Shown here one piece after another: positions 49,798-61,000 of a stretch of DNA of 64,000 nt. The position numbers were made by a program, and so were the translations under genes. Numbering within the stretch: the stretch's first letter is position 1; each line of letters begins with the position of its first letter. Origin of the DNA: Parus major (lineage: Eukaryota > Chordata > Aves > Passeriformes > Paridae); the NCBI RefSeq assembly GCF_001522545.3, contig NC_031773.1:17370302-17434301 (forward strand), read 5' to 3'. Under the pieces are notes generated by a model. That model made no database searches and was not told the origin of the DNA. It saw only the letters and a program-made list of their open reading frames with translations.

Positions 49798-52700
49798 GGA
49801 TGGAGATCAGCACACCTGCAGGACACGTCCGCATGTCACAGCTGGAGGCTGTGAACCCCTTCCACTCATTAAAGCGGAAAGAGCTGTGTGTGCTTTCCTA
49901 AGGTGATATACAACACGGAAAAATGTATACATGTTTGTCCTTCCAATTTTTCAAACTTTGTTTCAGTTAAGTCCTTTGAGGGATATAATTTTTGCTCTTA
50001 TCATTCTTGGATTGTAGCTCTTGCAGAGCAAGACCTTCTTCTTGTGCTTGTGTAGGGCAAAATGTGGTGGGATCCTCTAGCCCTGGCTAGACTAGTATAG
50101 ATTCTATAGCAGTGCTCCTCCTCCGAACATCATCAAAAGATTGCCAGTTTGGGGGGCGATGCTGGAAGCTGTTGAAACTGGTGCTTCAAGGCATCTGGGA
50201 GACATTGATGTGGGAACAGAAGAATCTGTGCTGACTCGATAAGGTTTTCTAAGAAGGTTTTTCTGCCTCCTGATTCAGTGGCTGGAAGAATGCCCACTCC
50301 GGAAAGTAAGGATAAAACTGAAGCTTTTCCAAATGTTTTCTTGGTAGCTGGCACACACTTTAGAAAGAGTTTTTAACTTAATTAAATTAACCAGTTAACC
50401 CTCTTCCTTAATTATGTGCTTTGGAGAATTCAGAAGAAAAATTACCCAAAGGAGAATGTTAAAATGAACATCAGACAAATACCTCCCCAAACAGGAAACC
50501 ATGTGAGCACCCTGGTGTACACCTACTCGCTCCCATTTCAGAACAACACAGAGATTATGCGCTGTCTGCCGTGAAAATACCGAGGACATTTTGTTCAGAT
50601 GCCTGGGATTTGAGCACAATGATACTTTCTAAAGCAGAAGTATTCACCTGGGACATCTTTGCACATAAGAGCAGGCATTCATTTAGGCCACTGTAGTTAC
50701 AGTTGCAAAACAGTTTCCACTATTACCTTCTGCTTTCTCATGCTCGTAGCTTTCCAAAGCAAGAGAAATTTGGACTGATTTTTGCTATGCTATGATGAGT
50801 GCTTTATGGACCAGAGTTTTTCTTAGGAAAGACAACAAAATTAGACAACTTAGTTTCACAAAGGAAAAAAAAAAGACATTTCTGTAATGGAACAAGGCAA
50901 ATACAGTTCTTGCTTCTCTAGTCAATACATTATTAAAACTATGCAGTAAAAATCACTGGATGTCAGAAAACAATAATTCCAATAATCACACTGGACATGC
51001 ATATTTTTATTTTTCTATTCTGATTATTAGTATCATTTTGCTATTGATCTGGAAACCTTTTTCTTCTCACATTGTGTCTCCAGAATGCTGAATTTTATTA
51101 TACTTAAATGAAGTATTTATTATATTTAGAAGTAATTCCTTTATTACTGAAGGCTAATACCAGAAGAAATTATTTGAATGAATGTCTCACTAGCACCCTA
51201 GTCCTGATTAGATCAGTGTCTTTTATTGCTTACTATTCTTGTACTACATTGCTGTCCTCTGTGATTGCAAGGGGTTGACCTTGAATGGTTGTCAGACACC
51301 CACGCATCTACTCCCCACCTGCAACAGGACAAGAGGAGAGAATAGGATGAAAAGCATGTGGGTCAAGGCAAGGACAGGAAGACCACTTGGCAGCTATCAT
51401 CATGGAATAAAAAATGAAATCAACCTGGGGAAAATGAATTTAATTTGGTCCAAATTAAAATAGGTTTGGATAGTCAGGAACAAAAGCAAAGTGAAACAAT
51501 TTCCTCCCATCTCACCATATTTTCTCAAACTTTGACTCTTCACTGTTGACTTCTCTTAGATTAGAAGAAGCTAAATCACTTCTTGTGTCTTGTCAGCTGT
51601 AGACAATGCAAGAGAGAGAAGGATTTTAATTCATGACAATCTATTCAACATAATGCTCTCTAGCCTCACCAGGTTTTCCCTCAGCCATGGTTACCACAAA
51701 AGAGATATTATTTGCACAGTCTTTTCTGCTGGCTAACATACTCTTCCTCATACATCTATGTTTATTTCAAACTGAGAAACAGAGAGCCATGTAATATTCC
51801 AGCTGCAGATGACAGAATATTAGTTGCTGAGTTTTAGCTATGAAGAAGGCTGGTACTGAAGCTAAGCATTTTGGATATGGTATGTGAATAAATATTTCAT
51901 ATTCTAATGCTCAAGATAGTCACTAAGAACTGTCTTACTGGTATTTTCTAATTATGCATTATTTTCAAATAAATGCATTTAGAGTTTTCATTAAAATTAT
52001 TCATTAAAATGAATTTTAAAAATTCATAAAATGAATTATTATCCTTAGTTATTCTATTATTTAATTGAATTTTTCTCAGTCATTGATATTTCTTAATTAG
52101 AGGGGTTATTTATTCCCTTAATAGGTGTTTCAAGAAGTAAAATTTATTTCCCATTTCAGCCAAAATATTTTCTTATTAACTATACCATTGATTCTAATTT
52201 CAGTGTCTCAGCATCTGTTTTTTCTGACAATATGTTTAAAAAGCCTTGCAGTATCCAGAAATTTTTAGAAATAAGTATAAAGTTAGATGAGTAAATAAAT
52301 GTAACAGTGACTGATGATTTTCTCATCTGTAGTTAAATACTGTGGCAATAGACATTGTATAAAAAATCTAGTCATTATTCCCTTGAATAAACAGAAACAC
52401 CTGTTCCTATAAACAAAGAAAATCCAGCTATTTTTAGTAGTTGCATTTATTTATCCTTTACTACTGGACTGTGCCAGTTCCTAGAATTTGAGTCTCACCA
52501 CCATATTCTATACTTTTTAAAAGGGTTTCCATTTATTTTCAAGTTTCATATAAACTCTGTCCAGGAATGCTTTTTTGACACTTCACGTGTTCTTTCCAAA
52601 GATACAACAAAGCCACAGAAGAGGAATTATAAAAGAAAAAAACCCAAATAAACCAAACAAATTTTTTAAAAGCCCCACAACTCCCAAACCCCCAAAATTC

Positions 52701-53868
52701 AAAAGTTATTTGGGAGAATATTTATTTCTGAGTTGTACTCACTATGGGTTCTATGCCAACATTCACTATCTTATTTACTAAAGGTTAAGGTGCCATCCAA
52801 ATGAAAGTTGTAATATGTAACATATTTTGTGTGCCTTAGCTTCGTGATAATTGAATAGATTATTAAAAATGTCACTTTAAAAAGAGGTTTTTTTCTGTAG
52901 CCTTTTTCTTTGGCCACTAAAAAGCTGCATAATTTCTCTTTTCTAGACAGAAGAATGTACATGTAAAACATTGCATTTTGGTGAAACAACCTGACATAAA
53001 AAGTACCAAAGATCTGTCTGTTTTATGACCAACACTCCATATTTGCAGTTAATCTTTTTTGGTAGGTTTTAATCTCCTCTTTTTTCCTGGTGCTGAAACA
53101 GGACCTTCCTCACAGCATCACTCTTGTCTGTGATAGGGAGGCACTTAAGCTATGAAGTAAACCCAAGATGCACAAGGTGGAACAACATGGTCCATGTGCC
53201 CACGAAAACACATCATAGTCACAGAAAAATCTAACTTTGAAAGGCAGAAGGGCTGCTGTCTAAACTAGACCAGACTGTGTGGGCATTGTCCAACCAGTTC
53301 TTTCAGCTTCACACTGTACATGTTCTGTGCCTCTGTCTTGGTAAACCTCTGCTGTGCTCTTTTCAGTTTATCCATGCCTCTCTTCTACTAATACAATGAT
53401 TTAAGAAGGTACCAAGTAAGATGCCACACAGAGCATACATAATCCTACCTCTTCCATAAACATATGCATAGCTTTTTGCTTTTCAGTTATCCTTCATGCA
53501 CTGCTCTCTCAGATGTAAGCAATTCTGGCTGAAAGTAATCATTATATAAAATTACCTTTCACATTTCATATGAGCAGATGTAAGTGTTTACTTTGTGCCC
53601 TGCATATTGTTGCCCTTTAGGTGTTACATAATTTGACATTCACACAGACACAAATGTTATGTTTTCACAAACAAGCTTTTGGTGAGAAGGTAGGTCAGGA
53701 TGACAAAATGTATCCCCCAGTACATGGTAAACAGTTTCAACAACAGCAGTGGATGGTATTCTTGTAGGTGGATTAGTGTTCAAAGTGTCTGTGTACAATG
53801 CACTTGGGCAGTTTTGTCTTAAGATTTTGTTATTCCCACTTCCATGACTCCTCAATAAATACTTATTC
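49798..53868. other. AT-rich sequence, no gene seen
   Basis: Open frames are at most 74 codons. 51950-52090 is strongly AT-rich and low in complexity. An A/C-rich tract lies at 52636-52698. No further mobile element was recognised. Confidence 0.6.
52636..52698 (+). repeat. A/C-rich low-complexity tract, interrupted
   Basis: Two A/C-rich blocks (AAACCCAAATAAACCAAAC and CCCCACAACTCCCAAACCCC) flank a short T run. Confidence 0.75.
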
Positions 53869-54424
53869 TGTTGGTTTTGGCTGAGGTAGAGTTAATTATC
53901 TTCATAGTAGCCAGTATGGGGATGTATTTCAGATTTGTGCTGATAACGGAAGTTGTAATACAGGGATATTCTTGCTGTTGCTGAACAGAGCTTACAGAGA
54001 CAAGGCCTTTTCCGCTTCTTATATTGCCCCACCAGTGAATAGTCTGGGGATGTGCAAGAATTTGAGAGGGGACACAGCCAGGACAGCTGACCCCAGCTGA
54101 CTCAAGGGATATTCCAGACCATATGGCATCATGTTCAGTATATAAAGCTGAGGGAAGAAGAGAGAAGGATGTTCAGAGTGATGGTGCTTGTCTTCCCAAG
54201 TAACTGTGATGGAGCCCTGCCCTCCTGGGGATGGCTGAACACCTGCCTGCCCATGGGAAGTGGTGAATGAAGTCCTTGTTCTTCTTTATCTACTAAACTC
54301 TCTTTTTCTCAACCCACAAGTTCTCTCAGATTTTACTCTTCTGATTCTCTCCCACATCCCACACAGGGATAGTGACCAAATGGCTGCTTGATACTTCATT
54401 TCTGGCTGGAGTTAAAGAATGACA
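53869..54424 (+). mobile_element. Solo LTR of an avian endogenous retrovirus
   Basis: About 556 bp is collinear with an LTR family I recall as widespread in bird genomes. Successive landmarks are TGGTTTTGGCTGAGGTAGAG, ATCTTCATAGTAGCCAGTAT, CAAGGCCTTTTCCGCTTCT, GAGGGGACACAGCCAGGACA, a TATAAAGCTGAGGGAAGAA segment, GTCTTCCCAAGTAACTGTG, GGCTGAACACCTGCCTGCCC and TCTCAACCCACAAGTTCTC. It starts with TG and ends near TTAAAGAATGACA, where the family ends in CA after a TTAAACCACGA-like stretch. No primer-binding site, gag, pol or env sequence lies on either side, so it is a solo LTR left by recombination. No clean target-site duplication is seen. The poly(A)-signal position (54291-54297) reads TACTAAA, one base off ATTAAA. 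Assignment to a retroviral class is not attempted with confidence. Confidence 0.88.
54140..54146 (+). promoter_or_regulatory. TATA box of the solo LTR
   Basis: ATATAAA occurs within the CAGTATATAAAGCTG context, at the usual U3 position of this LTR family, followed by the AAGCTGAGGGAAGAAGAGAG segment. It would drive transcription rightward, toward the CpG island about 520 bp downstream. It appears intact; activity is unknown. Confidence 0.7.
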
Positions 54425-54660
54425 TCTATATAGCCAATGCCTTAGTTTCATTTATCAGGCACACGATAGAACCATTTCTCATCTCTGACTTCTCCGGGGC
54501 ACTCACGGGGTCTGATATAGGTTTTTGCACTGAGCTGAATTATCTCTCTGCTACACATCCCCAAATCAGCTTTTAAACAAATCTTTCTCATACAGCAGTA
54601 GATGACAGGTATCCAGGAAGACTTACCAAAGACCCTAAAAATTCAAGTCAAAGGGTGGCA
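54425..54660. other. Spacer between solo LTR and CpG island
   Basis: About 235 bp without CpG enrichment or recognisable repeat. A 62-codon frame runs from inside the LTR into it (54388-54576) and is not considered real. Confidence 0.5.
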
Positions 54661-55215
54661 GTAACAATGCGTTTCCACTGCTCTGTGTTCAGGCTCAAAC
54701 CTCAGCTGCCGGATGAAGGGCAGGGGTTTAATCCGCCGGGCTGTCAGAGGGTGGCAATGTAAGAACACAAAATCAGCCCAGGGCCAATTAGCGGCAGCAG
54801 CACGGTGCCGGGAGTGCCGGCTCTCCCGACACCGCCACACTCGTCCCTTTGTTCGGCACCGGCACACGCGGCGTGCCGCCAGCGCCCCGCGCAACCGGGG
54901 TGGTCCCAAGGAAACACCGCGCTCCACGTGGGGCTGCCTCCTGTGCAGAAACCCTTCCAGACACACGAACACGCTCCTCTCAGTCACAGTTCAGCCGTGC
55001 CTTGAGGCAGTGTGGGTTCCTTCCAGACACGCCTGAGGAAATGGAGCCGGCGGTCCCGGGAGGCGCGGCCGGAGCCGCTCGGCTGCCCCGCTCTGCGTCC
55101 TCGGAGCCGTCTCTGTTCGGAGCTGCTTTATGGCTCTGCGGAGAGCTGCGGGGCTTGCAGCTAGGTGTCTATTGTAACAAAACAAGGCAGAAACTCTCCA
55201 AGAGTGCCGGTGACT
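54661..55215. promoter_or_regulatory. CpG island, candidate promoter of an unidentified gene
   Basis: A hand count finds about 43 CpG dinucleotides in 555 bp, with roughly 60% G+C; 54781-55140 alone has about 35. That is close to the expected number without CpG depletion, whereas the rest of the window is strongly CpG-poor. A forward CCAAT box lies at 54784-54788 and a CACGTG E-box at 54925-54930. An ATG at 55041 has G at -3 and G at +4 and opens a 60-codon alanine/serine/arginine-rich frame, in frame with a longer 124-codon frame from 54849. Frames on the minus strand are also open (54643-54987, 54991-55248). No protein family is recognised. A vertebrate promoter or first exon is the likeliest reading; strand is undecided. 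Confidence 0.6.
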
Positions 55216-55223
55216 CCTTTTAA
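55041..55223 (+). CDS. Possible first-exon coding segment inside the CpG island
   Basis: The frame starts with MEPAVPGGAAGAARLPRSAS and runs to a stop at 55221-55223. The start context GAGGAAATGG is good. Alanine-, glycine- and proline-rich N-termini are common in first exons of CpG-island genes, but the same composition arises in any GC-rich open frame. Possible splice donors are CTAG/GTGTCT near 55163-55165 and CCG/GTGACT near 55209. There is no homology I can name. The upstream in-frame ATG at 54849 is an alternative start. Treat as hypothetical. Confidence 0.15.
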   Translation: MEPAVPGGAAGAARLPRSASSEPSLFGAALWLCGELRGLQLGVYCNKTRQKLSKSAGDSF

Positions 55224-57493
55224 TGTCACCCTTTCTTCCTTTGCTCATAACTAATCAACTCTCCGCTAACTACCTGTGCAGTCATGAATGGTCCCGATGC
55301 TCTCAGCCTCCAGGTGTTTCCCAAGAAATAGCTTTCTCCTGACCCTCCGGGACTTAGGTACCTTCTTTCTTGTTTTCAACAAAATATTCCCGTGGTGTGC
55401 AGTGTGACAACTTAGGTGACAAGGACTTAAATAATCTGCTTTGTGCTAATTTGGCTGGGAGGATTAAACTACATTTTACTTTATCATGACAAGGAATGCC
55501 TAAGAAAATAAGTGCTTTCTGTTGTCCATTATTACAGGTGTCCAAGATACTAACAGTGTACAGGCTGGACAGTCAAAACTGCCCTTTTCCCCATCAAATC
55601 ATTTTAATGGGGAAAAAAATAGATTTGCTTTTCAAAGTAAAAATTATTTTCCCTTGTCCTGACTTCTGCTAGTAGAGTTTGCATCAGTAGATGTTGCTGA
55701 GGTGCTGGGATGGCTGAGGGGAGCATCAGCAAGGAGCACCTGTAGGGCTGAAATAGGTTTTCTGTCAGACCCCTGTGCCATGGTGCACAGGGAGGATGCT
55801 CTTTCACAGACTAAAGCAAGAGAAATGTTCACTTATGCCTTTAGAATACCTATAATTGTGTAAAAATATTTGTTTCAGACTTGTAGCATTATTATTCTTA
55901 TTCTTCTCCCACTAGGGCCAAAGTTCAGTGCCTAGTGAGATGAGTCATTATTCATTTTAGTTATCCATCTCTTTTGGTGCATAAGAAAAATTGTGTTGAC
56001 AAAATGCCACAGGACCTTCTTCTGAACCAGTTCTGTCCTTTCTGCACTTGCAGAAGAGCTTGCAAGAGGAATAAGTCTAGTCCCATTTTGACCATAGCAC
56101 CTTATCTTTTGTCTTTGAATAGTATATGTTGGACAAAGAGGATACAAAGGGAATTTTTCACAAAATCTTTCAATAAATTCATATATTAAAATGTATTCCT
56201 TCCTCAGTCATTTTACTGTCGTCATTCCACATGCCACATGTAATTTGTAGGGTGAGATCTCTTGGAACAGTGACTCATCTTTTCCTTATAAAACATCATG
56301 CATGCAGAACTGTTTTAATAAAGGAATAATGATGGGATCTGCTCATCTCTTAGAGACTGGGGAAGAGATAACTGATTCTGTGTCAGATGCCAATAAGGTT
56401 GCAGTATAGTTCATGTTGTATTTTGGATAAAGCTGGGGACTGATAATGCAAGTACTATAAGGTATGGAGGCCCATGGATGAGGACTCAAAGCAATTGGGT
56501 CTTAAAATAGAAATCAAGAGTCAGAACCCCAGAGAAGATGCACCATCAGTGCAAGCAGTTTGCATTATATTCAGCTGAGATTCTCAATATGACTGGCAAG
56601 CAGTCATGGCCTAAAACATGGTAGATCTCATGAGATAATGGAATAATTCTATTCCACTCAATAAGGAGACCACATAAAAACAGTTGTCTGTCAAATAAAT
56701 TAATTTCACTTCTGAATGTGGAAATGAATTTCTTTGCTACTGACAGACAATTCTACATAAATAGTTAACCTTGGATAAAATGCGGTAAGTTTGCAATTCT
56801 TATTTCCTGAACCTTCTGCTGATTATTTGAGGCATGGAGTTATAAATTTAATGAGAAGGGTGTGGGAAAGACACAGTCTGGTGCTTCTCAACAATAAAAC
56901 AGAGTTTGAATACTAACTGTAAGCTGCTTAAACCACAGTCTCTGCCTACTCTTACATATACACTACTACAGTATGGTGCTATTGGCACAGTATGTCAGTC
57001 CTTAATGTTTGAAGCAATAAATACAGAGTGCTTTTAAATAATTGATATGAACAGATTCCAGACAAACTAGTTCACACATTTTCATTCTTCAGCAATGTAA
57101 TCCTTAGCAGATGTTCATAATTAGGGATATAGGTATTTAAAAAATACAGTAAAATACTTATATTCATTCTCAGATCTATCATAATAACATAATTATCTGC
57201 TTTAGTTTAGGGTGATCCTGAAAAACTTCACTGTTTCTTTAGCTAATATCAGATACTTATAGCTTAAGCAAAATAGAAAATGACAGAAGACTGGACAAGC
57301 TGTTTATATTGACTAAAGAAATAATTAGCAGATTATTCATGGCACTGTAAAGAGTAGGAAGGATAAAGCCAGCCGTTGTAATGTGATCAGCTAATGTTAG
57401 TTAAGCGTTGCAGAGACAGAAAGAACTCTGCAAAGGTTAAGCATTATTATTATCACTGTTAATTCAAAGTGATGGAAGGCACAGTGAAACCTC
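55224..57493. other. AT-rich sequence downstream of the CpG island, no gene seen
   Basis: Open frames are at most 71 codons. No repeat family was recognised. If the island is a promoter transcribing rightward, this would be intron or 5' transcript sequence. Confidence 0.5.
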
Positions 57494-57976
57494 TTACCAT
57501 GTGCTGTGTAAAGCTTGCAGAACCCAAAATTTAGAACTGAGGGATGGGATAAAGAGCATTACCAGCTGCTGAGATCTTTCTGTTTGTTCCTTGCTGAGGT
57601 TTGAGTAGCTGGTCACCTGAAAAGACACCTCATAGGCAGTGACAAAGACACAGAATCCATCACTGCAGGAGAGGCCGATGTGGGTCAAGCTGCATGCCTG
57701 CCTGACTCCTCCAGCTTCCCTGTGGGCTGTCAAGTGCCCTACAAACAGCAGCAACCCTGATAGCTGCAGGTTACCACTCACAGCACTCCTTGGTCCTGGT
57801 AGGCTTTTGGACATAATCCATACAGGCATAACCATCCTGGAAACATTAATTTTCTTTGGCTGCAGCCTTGTATTTCTGAGCAATTTTGCATTTATGTCAT
57901 AGATTGTTGCCTTAGGCAAGATTTCTTCTATTTTGCATAAAACAAAGGTGCTTCCATAGCATGTTTGTTCCACCAA
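57494..57976 (-). CDS. 160-codon open frame of unknown nature
   Basis: This is the longest open frame in the window outside CR1. The translation starts MVEQTCYGSTFVLCKIEEIL, has no signal peptide or clear transmembrane segment, and contains a cysteine-containing stretch (SLTHIGLSCSDGFCVFVTAY) in the second half. No family is recognised. The start lies only six bases from a 35-base T run, so the frame may be accidental or its upstream part may be lost. On the minus strand a weak splice acceptor (TTGCTCAG) and a possible donor (GCT/GTGAGT) lie inside it, so an internal exon is also conceivable. At 160 codons in 64 kb of six-frame sequence it is only slightly longer than chance expectation. Confidence 0.2.
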   Translation of the reverse strand: MVEQTCYGSTFVLCKIEEILPKATIYDINAKLLRNTRLQPKKINVSRMVMPVWIMSKSLPGPRSAVSGNLQLSGLLLFVGHLTAHREAGGVRQACSLTHIGLSCSDGFCVFVTAYEVSFQVTSYSNLSKEQTERSQQLVMLFIPSLSSKFWVLQALHSTW

Positions 57977-57979
57977 TCT

Positions 57980-57981
<2 letters not shown>

Positions 57982-58016
<35 letters not shown>
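57982..58016. repeat. Poly(T)35 homopolymer
   Basis: Thirty-five consecutive T residues without interruption, preceded by CTTC and followed by ATGTAG. It is by far the longest homopolymer in the window. Read on the minus strand it is poly(A), so it could be the tail of a retrocopy lying at higher coordinates, but no recognisable gene sequence or AATAAA signal is found there. Homopolymer length is also error-prone in sequencing. Confidence 0.95.
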
Positions 58017-58020
<4 letters not shown>

Positions 58021-61000
58021 AGAACTAGTTGAAAATAAGTATATTTTTAATCCTAAAATAAATTCTGGTGTTCTAAAAGTAATATTGTTCCATCTTGGAA
58101 ACTGAAAAAGCCAAAGACTCTTGATATACTGAGTACTAATTAATCACTTCACATTATTGATATATTTTTCTGTTCAGATTTAAAAATGTAATTGAGATAA
58201 AATTATTTGACACAATGACTATAGGAAGAATGTATAATTTGTTAGAAATTAATTCTGTCAAGTATTTAATCTAGTTTTTCCATGCTAAGTGTCTCTCTTA
58301 TGAACAGCATGGACAGAGGTCCAGTCTTTCAGAAAAATCAATTAAGAAATTAATGCTGATTAATGAAGACAGTTAGGAATCAGAGATGATCCTAAAAGAT
58401 GAGTGCAAGTTCAGATGAAAATGCTTCTTGACCAGTTTCTATTCAACTGGTAAACTTCTATATTTTAATGTTTCTGAGATGTATTTTCAAAGAGCCTGAA
58501 GGCGCCTGGTCCAGCTGGGATTTGAGACTACATTTGCTCTTCAGACTTATTGCAGCATCTGTGCTAAAGCAGGCATTTATAGTGTTTTGCATTTTCATTA
58601 ACCAGAGAAATTTGCCATCCCAAAGTATTATGAATCTGACATATTGGGAGGAGAAGCAAAGAGATGAGGTCACAGAGGGAGGAGAAAGCAATAAAAAGAG
58701 GACTGTTGGAAATCTGATTTACCATGTGATATTTGGAGCCTGTTCCAGCTATTGGTGAATGTTACCACTGAGACCTTTCAGACCTTTTGGTTCACTGAGA
58801 GCTGACATTCAGAATAACAGTATTATAATGGCTCTTAAAATATCTCTGAGAGAAAATCTGAAGTGATTCAGAGGATGATTCACTTATATTGATAGCAAAA
58901 CACTAGCAGTAGCTAAACATGACAGATGCAATGTGTTCAGGGACAGCCAAGACAAGTTTAAATTGGAGTTTTGAGCATACATTTGTGATTTAGTCATCTA
59001 AATAATAGGATAACAGGATACGAGCTGTGAGAAACCAGTCTTAAATAAAGGGCATTGCATTATCTCCACTGTGCATATTCCCAAAGGTACAAGATGTTTG
59101 TCCTCTTAAAATTAACTGCTGTCAGTTTTGGGGTGTGATTCAGACTAATATTTAAAAGATTATTCAGATTAATATTTAAAAGATTATCTATGTCATTGTT
59201 TTCAGCTAATTTGTTTTATGAGGAAATTAATTTAATTTAACTCAAGCTTCCTCTGTGTTACAGAATTTGGCACATACTTCTGCTGATTCATCACCTGCAA
59301 TAACGAAATTGAGCTGCAAGAGCACCACAGGTCAAGGAGTCTGTACGAGCACTGCATGTCCTCCCGTTTTGCACTGTTGCTGGTAAAAGCCCATGTAGGT
59401 CTTCTGTCATCTTTTGAAGCAATGCACTACAGGATGTGAAGTAATATATCACAAGGAAAGCAGGTCACACCACAGGCACAGTGGGTAGAGTTTTCAGTTT
59501 TTCTATGTGGAACAAATGAGGAATTTGTAACATAAAACATGGGGGAAATTGTGAGAAATGGACGATCTCCTTCCCAGCGTGTCATTCTGACACATTCTGT
59601 TCTCTTTTTGTCACATCTCTGGGTCGAAGTATCCCCAGTCTGTGTCAACGGACATGCCACTAGCTTGGATTTCAAAGAGCTGCCCAGTGAAAGAATATCC
59701 ATCCTGGTGGTGAACCATGCCGTCAGTTTTTAGTTATGCCCTGGTGTGCTGAAGTAATGAAACTTACAGAGGAGGAATTGCCTGACAAGGAAGAGAAAGG
59801 ATTCTGCAAGAAAGATCTAAGATTTGAAGTCATTTGTGAAGCTGTTCATTTACCACCTGAACTTTATTAACTGATATGGCACATCTGAAGAAATTTCCAT
59901 GTATTTGTGGGTCTAAAGCAAACAACAAGCGCAAAATCTTCCCGTGTGAAAGGCAACTTTTCTAAGTAAGGACAAAAAGACAATAAGAATGCTCCCAGTC
60001 AGCCACCACGACAATTCCCATCAGACTCCATGATTTTGAACAGTGGTTGAAGGGGTGGTTGTGGTAGGGGGAAAGCAGGAGAACAGCAGGGTCCTAAGTG
60101 ACAGTGGGATAATGGGAGGTGGAAGAATTGTCCACCAGCTTTGAAAACTCAACATTGGACCACAAGTAGAGTTTATTGTGATGTTGGGTAATGGTGGAGT
60201 GCATTTCCAGTAAAATATCAAAACCACAAAATTCCTGATCACAGGGACCTTGGTGTGTTGGGATGCTTATGTTTCTTGCATATTTAGATAGGCATAACCA
60301 TTTTAGTAAGTCCATTTATTTCTTAATTAGAAATTATTTAGAAGTGTTCTAGAATACTATGAATCTTGAGAGTCTAGACAAATAAAACAATTAGATGGAA
60401 TGAGAGAGGCAAGACTGTGTTATTAAAACACAGAATCCAAACTGTTGTTAAGATATGGACAGGCCATTCATTGATCATATGTTGCCTTTTCTTTACAGGA
60501 GCATCCATCTATCCCAGGATGCAGATAGGTCTCTGCATTATCTCTGCCACTGAAAGCTTTACAAGGCCACCTTAACAGGGAACAAGAAAAACAATCAGTG
60601 GGAGCACATACGTCTGATATAACTTGTATTTTTTATTAATAAGTTACTACTGAAAAAATGAGGTGAAGACCAGTCTGCTGACTGGAAGAGGAACTTACTA
60701 ATGAACATCTGGCATGGCATGTTAAATAAGCCTGCTTCTTCATTGCAATGTAGAGGGGAGCTTGGGGAGGCACTCAGGACCCTCAGAAGGAAAGACTACA
60801 TGAATAAAATGATAAATTCTGATGTTCTTAGACTCTGCAGCTAGAGTAAACAGAATATATAGCAATATATAACATTCTTAAAATAAATATCTTGCTAGAA
60901 AACCTCCATGCCCAGAGAGCCTACTGTTTGGTAGAGGTGCCATCCCAGGGATCATAGTACAGCAAGATGCAGAGGAGCAAATTCCTGTATTTGGAACTTC

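Noticed and set aside
53869..54424. A full provirus attached to the LTR
   Set aside because: No second LTR, primer-binding site or retroviral coding sequence is seen on either side.
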